64,000 bases of DNA from assembly GCA_003427395.1 (NCBI GenBank), contig BFEA01000077.1:3108154-3172153 (forward strand), read 5' to 3'. The stretch comes from Chara braunii. Its lineage: Eukaryota; Streptophyta; Charophyceae; Charales; Characeae. Shown in pieces: positions 60,956 through 64,000 of this stretch. Within the stretch, counting starts at the first letter, position 1, and each line of letters starts with the position of its first letter. Both the position numbers and the translations under genes were made by a program. Below the pieces are notes generated by a model that worked only from the letters and a program-made list of their open reading frames with translations, had not been told where the DNA came from and ran no database searches.

Positions 60956-61764
60956 GAGGCTGAATATAAATCAACACCAGGGCCCTAAAGACCAAAGAAT
61001 AACTAAACCAATGCCCTAAGTCGAAAAAGAATATGGCACAGTCTCACGTGCTCTGTACACAATGCACAATACCTGAACAAAAGAGAAGGGAACTCAGTCC
61101 CATGGCAGAGGTAGGAATGGGTGGGAAGGCGGCAGGTACAGCTCTCAGAGTAAAGTCCAAGGGGGCACCCGCACAACCAGGTAAGGGTCATCAGGCTTAG
61201 AGGGAGAGTAACAGCACGACACTGGGCTCAATGGAAACCATCAAACGGGTACCGCCAACTGAAAGGGGAAGGGCACTCACACAAGGGAGCACACATAAGG
61301 TGAGCCTGGAAGGAGAGAGGGCTATGCCGGCATAGACATGTGACCAAAAGCCGCAAGCAAAGAAAACGTACACTTCAGAGGAGGGCGCGCAACATATGGT
61401 AAGGCAGAAGGGTGGCAGATAGACATACCCACATAGATAGGGAAAATAGGGATCATCATGCGACTAAAGGGTAAGCTCGAGGGTGGTGGATAGGTGGGAA
61501 TAATGAGAACTCTGTAGCCGAAAAAGTGAAGTTGTCCAGTTGATGAGTCTCCAGACTAAAGTCCGGCCAAAGCAGCCTGGATAAAGTATGAGTACTGCAA
61601 GAACCGAGTAGAAGTCCGGAACAATGCGAAAGGTACTTTGGTACTGAGGAGAAGCACTGAGGTCGAAAGTCGAATGTAGAAGCCGAATGTAGAAGTTGAA
61701 ACCAAGAGTTGCTGCATAAGTGTCCAGGAATGGTAAAAGATAGAGAGTGTATGGGGGGTATAGA
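60956..61764 (-). other. Probable 3' non-coding/LTR region of the chromovirus
   Basis: No open frame was assigned. The region follows the chromodomain stop in minus sense, where the 3' UTR and LTR should be. The partner LTR is outside the window, so boundaries cannot be set. Confidence 0.4.
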
Positions 61765-62262
61765 TCAGTCACGATAACGAGAAGAAAGTCGATGGGTACG
61801 CTGAGGGCGAGAGGAATCAACTGCAACAACAGGCGGAACCACATTCGTAGGGGAAGGAGCACCTGAGGCCCGTACCGCTGGAGCAGGAGGACCCATCAAT
61901 GGAGGAGGGGGAATGTTAGTGGTCGCAGAGGTAGATGGGTCAGTTGTAGAAGGACAAGAAGTAGGAGGACAGGATGATGAAGGGAAAGGATGAGCACGAT
62001 CGTAAGCACGCACAAAAGTCACAGCATGCTTCAGGTGCTCGAGAGGCTCCCAAGTAGACTCCTCGTCAGGATAACCCTTCCATCGAACGAGATACTCGAG
62101 GTGGGGAGGGTCGCCATCAGTCATACGCCAGGACACGATATCAGAGACGACAAACTCCTCATGACCCTCAATGATAATGGGAGAGGGGTGCGGGTAAGGT
62201 CGACCGTAAAACTCGGGAGGAGAGTCTGAAGGGACACAAAAGAGATACATGAAATACGTCAT
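61765..62262 (-). pseudogene. Integrase C-terminal chromodomain and tail
   Basis: PSPIIIEGHEEFVVSDIVSW leads to EYLVRWKGYPDEESTWEPLE, a classical chromodomain with aromatic and WKGY residues. It is followed by a Pro/Ser/Thr-rich tail ending SSRYRD. Chromodomains in chromoviruses guide insertion toward particular histone marks. The frame differs from the core, with the shift near 62,235. Confidence 0.9.
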
Positions 62263-63180
62263 GTAAGTTAGCGCAGTACATGGAATCGGGAAACTTCAAT
62301 TTGAAGTTCACCAGACAGTCATGATTGGGTCCGGCGGGTGCAAGAATGGTGCATGGTCCAATATATCGATGTCTGAATTTATGAAGCGTGTCAGCTTCGG
62401 GTTGGAAGTGACGTGCGTCGACAAGAACCTCGTCGTCAACTTTGAAAGAATGGTTGATGCGAGAACGGTTAGCGCGAGTGGCTATGCGAGCCTGGGAGTC
62501 AGCAATGCTCTCACGAGCCTTGCTAAGAAGCGCATCCATCTCCTTTACCCAATCATCGAGGGTAAGGCATTTGGTGTCGGGATGGATCTGAGATGGACGG
62601 AGAAGGTCAGATGGGACACGAGGATGGTATCCCAAGTCACAGTAGTAGGGAGACATGTCAGTGGCAGGTGAAATAGCATGGTTATAAGCAATCTCTGCGT
62701 GAGCAAGATGCAGATCCCAATCAGAGTCATTGTCAACAAACTTCTTGAGGATACTCCCAAGAGTTTTGTTGGTGACCTCAGTCTGTCGATCTGACTGGTG
62801 GTGATAGGAGGAGGAGAGGTGGAGCTCAGAGCCGTAGATTTCATGGAGTCCACGCCAAAAGTGAGAAGTAAACCGGGGATCGCGATCAGAGACAATGCTA
62901 GTAGGAAGACCGTGATGAATGGCAATGCGGTTGAAGTATAGCGAGGCGATGTCTTTGGCGGAACTAGCATACTTGCAAGGGAGGAAGTGAGCATGCTTAG
63001 TCAACCGGCAGACAACAACGAAGATGGTGTTGTGGCCTTGTGGGGTAGGGGGACGAAGAGGACCGATGAAGTCCATGGAGACAGAAGTCCAACGCCGAGT
63101 GGGAATGGGTAAGGGCTGAAGAAGACCGTAAGGGGGGTGGTTGGGAATGTTAGCGTTTTGACAGATCCTGCAGGTGCTAC
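62236..63180 (-). pseudogene. Integrase core and GPY module (chromovirus)
   Basis: CRICQNANIPNHPPYGLLQP ends the zinc domain; WTSVSMDFIGPLRPP holds the first Asp; IVSDRDPRFTSHFWRGLHEI the second; SDRQTEVTNKTLGSIL the Glu. VDDEVLVDARHFQPE and KFRHRYIGPCTIL form the GPY-like module, and DVFHVSLLCPF its end. The D,D,E triad is complete, unusually good for this window. Confidence 0.9.
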
Positions 63181-64000
63181 TCCTTCGTGAAGGGACGACG
63201 GTGCTCCTAGTAGTAATGGCGGTAAAGGTGGTCAAGTGTCTTGAAGATGTCGAGATGACTGGCGGCGCGCTGGTCGTGACACTCAGCGACGGCCCGAACG
63301 CGGAGCTGGCCAGCAGAGGGCACACATAAGTGAGGAGTATGAGTACCTTGGCGACCAAGCCAGTATAGGAGTCCAGAGGGATCGAGCTGGAAGTTAGGGA
63401 TGGACTTGCCAGCCTGTAGGTCAGCGTAGATGGACTGAAACTCAGGGCACTGGGTGTATGCGAGGCGATACTCATCCAGAAAGGCGGGGTGGATGGTGGG
63501 AGCTGAAATAGCAGATAGCTGACGATCCTCGCACTAAAGGTCGAGGCGGCGGGATAAGGCATCTGCGACGCGATTGCTTTCGCCAGAAATCTTCTTGATG
63601 GTGAAATCGAACTTTGAGAGGTCACGCCACCAAGGAGCCTAGCGAGAAGTGAGCTTAGGCTTCGTCTAGAAGGCGGCGAGGAGAGAGTTGTCCGTAAAAA
63701 CGGTGAAATTGTGACCTTCACCGTGCAAGTGATGACGCCACTTCTTAGCAGCGTAGACTAGCGCAAGGACCTCACGCTCGTCGGCAGTATAGTTACGCTC
63801 AGCGGGAAGTAGTTGTTGAGATAGATAAGCAACCGGACATTCTCCATCACAAGATTTGACTGTACCGTCATCAGCGGCGTCAGAAATATAAGGTGGTGGG
63901 GCTCCGAGGGGGTGGGCTCGATGGGTGCAAGATGAGCCGCAGTCGCTGGAGGTGGGGGAGGGAAGCGAGGAATGCGAGGGAGGCGGGACTCTATGGAATC
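63181..64000 (-). pseudogene. RNase H end and integrase zinc domain (chromovirus), broken
   Basis: AYLSQQLLPAERNYTADERE and LVYAAKKWRHHLHGEGHNF are RNase H. FDFTIKKISGESNRVADALS is its conserved end. Two stops interrupt (after NSLLAAF and KPKLTSR). The zinc domain reads ECHDQRAASHLDIFKTLDHL and YRHYY, then a stop where Trp is expected, in a different frame from the core. Confidence 0.8.

Larger units (their letters stand above)
61765..64000 (-). mobile_element. Chromovirus (Ty3/gypsy with chromodomain), 3' part
   Basis: Minus-strand order is RNase H (64,000 to about 63,540), integrase zinc domain (about 63,280-63,160), integrase core and GPY module (63,150-62,240) and chromodomain (62,200-61,990). 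Stops in RNase H, a frameshift with a stop in the zinc domain and a frameshift before the chromodomain show decay. The integrase core is intact over 300 codons. The element continues beyond the window's right edge. Confidence 0.9.

Noticed and set aside
62320-62671. Plus-strand 116-codon frame in the chromovirus
   Set aside because: It is antisense to the integrase core, which carries the full catalytic triad on the minus strand.

Overview
This is repeat-saturated eukaryotic nuclear DNA. No bacterial operons, CRISPR arrays or rRNA genes are visible. It is packed with poly(A)/poly(T) tracts, tRNA-derived SINE heads, LINEs with a C-terminal reverse-transcriptase zinc domain, Ty3/gypsy elements (one with a chromodomain), foldback (MITE-like) elements and microsatellites. 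That mix fits a plant-lineage (streptophyte) genome, possibly a charophyte alga such as Chara. This is an inference from repeat types, not a match I could run. Most coding sequence belongs to broken transposons; host genes appear only as small exon-like islands. || Layout: 1-2172 holds a coding region whose product combines a Josephin-like cysteine-protease motif set with repeated RING-like Cys/His clusters. It runs into a Ty3/gypsy element (minus strand, 2173-6730) broken off inside its integrase. 6.7-12.8 kb is AT-rich filler with poly(A)-only insertions and a SINE with a perfect 15-bp target-site duplication; a 650-base gap follows. 13.6 kb has an exon-like segment. 13.75-16.9 kb is a 5'-truncated LINE (A, minus). 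17.5-18.4 kb has a MITE, a perfect 32-bp palindrome and C-rich degenerate repeats. 18.65-21.06 kb is a SINE-like unit split by a LINE (B, plus) with its own target-site duplication, followed by three tandem tRNA-like modules. 22.4-27 kb is a less repetitive stretch with unidentified coding-like pieces. 27-30.3 kb is dispersed repeats. 33.0-34.5 kb carries two noncoding repeat arrays. || 36,609-45,068 is a complete-ended LTR retrotransposon (plus strand, about 1.14-kb LTRs, initiator-Met-type primer site). Its pol has lost the RT catalytic core in one in-frame deletion. 46.03-46.17 kb is a clean 144-bp exon (minus) resembling VPS18. 47.1-48.5 kb has several hairpins, one with 49-bp arms. 50-52.8 kb is more SINE/retroposon tails. 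53.0-60.0 kb is a near-complete LINE (D, minus; ORF1, APE endonuclease, RT, zinc domain) split by a SINE carrying two tRNA-like modules. 60.3-64 kb holds a microsatellite, a 33-bp minisatellite and the 3' part of a chromovirus (minus) that leaves the window. || How the parts relate: LINEs, SINEs and at least one other repeat family share a conserved ~50-bp 3' tail motif (ten copies here). This suggests one LINE machinery recognises a common tail and mobilises several families, and may also leave the near-pure poly(A) insertions.
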